This document shows positions 4,701-6,728 of a stretch of 6,728 nucleotides of DNA, piece by piece. This DNA is from Chitinophagaceae bacterium (lineage in GTDB: Bacteria > Bacteroidota > Bacteroidia > Chitinophagales > Chitinophagaceae). The notes under the pieces are model-generated. The model saw only the letters and a program-made list of their open reading frames with translations. It was not told where the DNA came from and did no database searches. Position numbers and translations under genes: made by a program. Numbering within the stretch: position 1 is the first letter of the stretch; each line of letters opens with the position of its first letter. The stretch covers positions 1-6,728 of the forward strand of contig JAEUVL010000532.1 in NCBI GenBank assembly GCA_016786965.1, in the 5' to 3' direction.

Positions 4701-6728
4701 GGCGGCATTGCACCCCTGCAATACAGTATTGATGGTATCAATTTTCAGATTGGAAATATTTTTACCGGGTTAGCGGCAGGTACCTATTCTGTTACGGTGA
4801 AGGATGTAACCGGTTGTACAAATATTGCTGCGGTAACTGTTGGTACCAGCAATGCACCTGCCCTTACCGCCACCTCCACCACATCTGTTTGTAATGCCTC
4901 TACCGGAACGATAACGGCAGCAGCCAGTGGCGGTACACCCGCTTATCAATACAGCATTAACGGAACTACTTTTCAGGCCAGTAATTTATTCTCCGGTTTG
5001 GCCCCCGGCAATTATGTGGTATATGTAAGAGATGCCGGCGGATGTATCACTACTTTCCCTGTTGCCGTATTTGCCACTGCCGGGCCGGCCATTACCGCTA
5101 TCGCAACACAAACTGCCTGCAATGTGAACAATGGTACGATAACAGCCACCGGTACCGGCGGCACACCTCCCCTGCAGTACAGTATTGATGGTACTAACTA
5201 TTTTGCCAGTAATGTTTTCACAGGTTTGTCCACCGGTATTTATACTGTATATGTAAAAGACGTTAACGGATGTTTCCGCACTACCACGGTAACGATCACC
5301 AATGTAGCAGGCCTTACACTTGCGGGCAGTTCTTTATCCTCCACCTGCAGTGGCAGCACCGGCACCATTACTGCTACCGCCAGCGGTGGTGTGGCTCCGT
5401 TGCAGTACAGCATTGACGGGGTTACTTACCAGGCGGGTAATATTTTTTCAGGCGTAGCCCCGGGTGTTTATACATTATATGTAAAAGATGCAAACGGATG
5501 TATCGTTACAAAACCCGTTACAGTTACTACCACCGCAGGCCCGGCATTAACGATCACTGTTATTCAGCAGGGCACCTGTGGCGGATCCAATGGCGCCATT
5601 AGGGCAAATGGATCAGGAGGAACAGCTCCGCTTACCTATAGCCTCGATGGAGGTGCTTTTCAATCCATTCCTGTATTCATCAACCTGGCAGCAGGGTTGC
5701 ATACCGTAGTGGTAAAAGATGCAACGGGTTGTACTGCCACGCAAACAGTTACGATCACCAACTCCGGTACCGGTACACCGCCGACAAACGTAACTTTTGT
5801 TGTAAGGGATATACTTGCCTGCACCGGTGAGGGGCGGATAAAAAATATCAGGGGTGTTCCAAGCGGTGGTGGCAACAATTATACATTCAGCCTGGATGGT
5901 GGTGCATTTACTACTGCCAATCAGTTCAGACCGGTAGCTGCAGGAGTGCATACTATTACTGCCATGAACCAGGACGGGTGCACCGTAACAAGGATTGCTA
6001 TTATTGGTACCGGTACACCTGCTACAGCTACTGCCACAGCAACCGCCAGTGCCTGCGGAGCCACCACCGGCAGTATCACCCTTTCAGGCGTGGGTGTAAA
6101 TACACCTTATCATGTAAGTATTGATAACGGCACCACCTGGATCACTTTTTTCCCTCCCGGTGCCAACAGTATTACATTTCCCAACCTGGCACCCGGCACT
6201 TATAATATACAGATAGCAGACGATGCTGACTTTGTGGCAGGCCCGCCGGATATTCCCGGGGCCTGTATCACTACTATCAGCGTGGTTGTACCATCTACCG
6301 GGGGGCCATCTGTTTCCACCACACAAGTAAATCCCAACTGTGCTTCACCCACCGGCAGTATTACAGCTACCGGAAGTGGGGGCACTCCTCCATATAATTA
6401 CAGCATCAACGGGGGGCCTTACCTGGCCACCAACCTGTTCAGCAACCTGGCCCCGGGTGTGTATGCGATCAGTGTACAGGATATAACAGGATGTACAAAT
6501 GGTACTACTGTTATCATTACCGGCCAGGGAGTTCCCACGGTTACTGCCGTTTTGCAATCAGTATCCTGCAACAGCAACAATGGAAGTATTACAGCCACCG
6601 GTACAGGCGGAGTGCCGCCGCTGGAGTACAGTATTAATGGTACAGTATTTCAAAGCAGTAATGTATTCACAAACCTGGCCCCGGGAGTGTACACGTTGTA
6701 TGTAAAGGATGCCAATAATTGCTATAGC
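1722..6728 (+). CDS. Giant secreted surface protein: DUF7948-like domain, beta-propeller-like region and SprB-type repeats (C-terminus off the window)
   Basis: One frame stays open for 1669 codons to the window end, ending DANNCYS. Residues 12-37 form a long hydrophobic signal peptide (AFLLPVLLLSGLLFF), with likely cleavage near LSG/QQQ. Residues about 63-295 match the DUF7948 pattern seen at the start of many Bacteroidota secreted proteins: FIENIGQYG, VLFTPKGLIHL, ITLEWVGANP, ITYKNIYPGIDVVYTF, EYSLLVKPGADI and finally LVVDPFV. Residues about 300-665 look like a SBBP-type beta propeller, with blade-like pieces DFDYAGNVYVTGGG, YYWDGKNLKAFNKATG (551 on), DACNNVFVGEANG (588 on) and DLAYDESRKLLYASGDG (631 on). 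Residues 667-742 form a degenerate Ig-like unit with two cysteines. Twelve SprB-like repeats start at 743. Start 1722 is preferred over in-frame ATG 1656, which would put 33 extra residues ahead of the signal peptide; neither has a Shine-Dalgarno sequence. Proteins of this kind are usually adhesins or gliding-related cargo of the T9SS, ending in a CHU_C/sorting domain, which would lie beyond the edge and is not seen. The name sprB is not assigned, because the layout differs from the Flavobacterium johnsoniae protein. Confidence 0.93.
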   Translation, partial: MFRNTNNTSSFSGIAGAFLLPVLLLSGLLFFTSQLSGQQQPPAATVKTVNRAGQEFLGANSSFIENIGQYGKTMTGYEAMGPIQYAYEGFGMPVLFTPKGLIHLQRKVTKITHAEEERLEKQGVPEPEIERKRNVTDRAITLEWVGANPAVQIIAEERTAAYHTYRMTEGKAYGYKSITYKNIYPGIDVVYTFTGTGTAGFEYSLLVKPGADITVVKLKYGGDVKSIKTDDKGNLVAWSDIEGVTSSLPVSYYRDKVISKAAAAIQSAYKQSGNEISFSFPEGYDSTRSLVVDPFVTTTGNLAGLNAGKAKDVDFDYAGNVYVTGGGAYTGNHSLAKFDAAGALQWTFNGTLAIPSWTYGTYYGGWMVEKPTGNIYLGQGFQPATGFRVIRISTTGLFDNYITTANAAFMEAWKMFWSCNNGSPRILIAGGGLNSNINFGVFTPPSTVVTGLNITGVPYAGGTGWAQDIADFVFDPVNNDMYTIFGSTFGTPAVNNRMYKNTAPYSAASVAWNVASGYTTVQEAANRPYLTAGGLNDNSANMLWVNASYLYYWDGKNLKAFNKATGAGVGTPLTTGNVPFMQGGIIADACNNVFVGEANGIVKVYQFNGTTFSDAPADIVIPGFAGKAVYDLAYDESRKLLYASGDGFVAALDVSSYCPATLYTVNVVPDCLTASATATITPAPPAGSVVTYTLFNGAIQVATNTTGIFTGLSPNITYTVVATINQACSGSQASASFIVPGPTVSAAATNTTCGASTGTITVTGSGTTAPYNYSIDGVNYQVSGTFTGLAAGVYTVTVRDANGCKSTAVVSVLSSNGPQFTLTSTNAECGINNGTVTIAATGGTPPYTYSINGITFQSSNFFTGLVGGTYTVTVKDATGCINAAVVIITSSPAPQITAIPASATCGSSNGSITAFGSSGTPPLQYSINGNTYQASSNFTNLTPGIYTVTVKDANGCMSSVTVTIPNSPAPSVTATSTPAACNNVNGTITATGTGGIAPLQYSIDGINFQIGNIFTGLAAGTYSVTVKDVTGCTNIAAVTVGTSNAPALTATSTTSVCNASTGTITAAASGGTPAYQYSINGTTFQASNLFSGLAPGNYVVYVRDAGGCITTFPVAVFATAGPAITAIATQTACNVNNGTITATGTGGTPPLQYSIDGTNYFASNVFTGLSTGIYTVYVKDVNGCFRTTTVTITNVAGLTLAGSSLSSTCSGSTGTITATASGGVAPLQYSIDGVTYQAGNIFSGVAPGVYTLYVKDANGCIVTKPVTVTTTAGPALTITVIQQGTCGGSNGAIRANGSGGTAPLTYSLDGGAFQSIPVFINLAAGLHTVVVKDATGCTATQTVTITNSGTGTPPTNVTFVVRDILACTGEGRIKNIRGVPSGGGNNYTFSLDGGAFTTANQFRPVAAGVHTITAMNQDGCTVTRIAIIGTGTPATATATATASACGATTGSITLSGVGVNTPYHVSIDNGTTWITFFPPGANSITFPNLAPGTYNIQIADDADFVAGPPDIPGACITTISVVVPSTGGPSVSTTQVNPNCASPTGSITATGSGGTPPYNYSINGGPYLATNLFSNLAPGVYAISVQDITGCTNGTTVIITGQGVPTVTAVLQSVSCNSNNGSITATGTGGVPPLEYSINGTVFQSSNVFTNLAPGVYTLYVKDANNCYS
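3948..6728 (+). repeat. Array of twelve SprB-like protein repeats, 228-bp period
   Basis: Within the giant gene, units begin near 3948, 4176, 4404, 4632, 4860, 5088, 5316, 5544, 5775, 6024, 6309 and 6537. Units 1-7 and 11 are exactly 228 bp (76 residues). Unit 8 is 231, unit 9 is 249 and unit 10 is 285 bp, and unit 12 is cut at 192 bp. The consensus runs: a Thr/Ala-rich strand, a Cys, then NGTITATGSGGTPPLQYSI, [DN]G..[YF]Q.SN.F, GLAPG.YTVTVKDANGC, and a V.VTI strand. The second half matches the SprB repeat family (Pfam PF13573), a surface adhesin module of gliding Bacteroidota. Each unit has one Cys before the G.IT strand and one at the end of DANGC. At DNA level the units have diverged in their codons, so this is a protein-level repeat rather than a fresh tandem duplication. 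Confidence 0.92.

Noticed and set aside
4328..6557. Minus-strand and out-of-frame open frames across the giant gene
   Set aside because: They repeat with the same 228-bp period and arise from the Thr/Gly/Ala-rich codons of the true frame, which is uninterrupted across the whole region.
3948..6728. CRISPR-like or recent DNA tandem array
   Set aside because: The 228-bp periodicity is in the coding frame, the units differ at many synonymous positions, and there are no short identical repeats with unique spacers.

Overview
The window looks like chromosomal DNA from a Bacteroidota bacterium, most likely of the Chitinophagaceae/Chitinophagales type. Three things point there. A giant secreted protein carries a DUF7948-like N-terminal domain followed by SprB-type adhesin repeats, an architecture typical of type IX secretion (T9SS) cargo. 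Starts lack Shine-Dalgarno sequences and have A-rich leaders. A TAnnTTTG-type -7 element precedes the tRNA gene. The placement is inferred from protein style, not from a database search.

Layout. Positions 1-302 (minus strand) hold the first 100 codons of an exported VOC/glyoxalase-fold protein that runs off the left edge. Positions 303-508 are a divergent intergenic region with about seven imperfect 11-bp tandem repeats (404-480), ending in a palindrome (470-482). Positions 509-1327 (plus) encode a basic 272-residue protein of unknown function. Positions 1328-1426 carry a probable tRNA promoter overlapped by a 13-bp hairpin. Positions 1427-1498 are tRNA-Arg(CCU), followed at once by an intrinsic terminator (1502-1535). 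Positions 1536-1721 are a leader with two small direct-repeat pairs. From 1722 to the right edge there is one uninterrupted reading frame (1669 codons, no stop reached). It encodes a signal peptide, a DUF7948-like domain, a beta-propeller-like region, a degenerate Ig-like unit and then twelve SprB-like repeats, the twelfth cut by the window end.

The genes do not form an obvious operon. The VOC gene and the 509-1327 gene diverge, the tRNA is its own unit with its own terminator, and the giant gene must start from a promoter after that terminator. The main biology here is the giant surface protein, whose repeats keep an exact 76-residue (228-bp) period through most of the array and have two conserved cysteines per unit. 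No CRISPR array, insertion sequence, integrase or recognisable defence system is visible. Nothing here can be claimed as a new system; the repeat array, the 11-bp repeat tract and the unknown protein are the items most worth following up.
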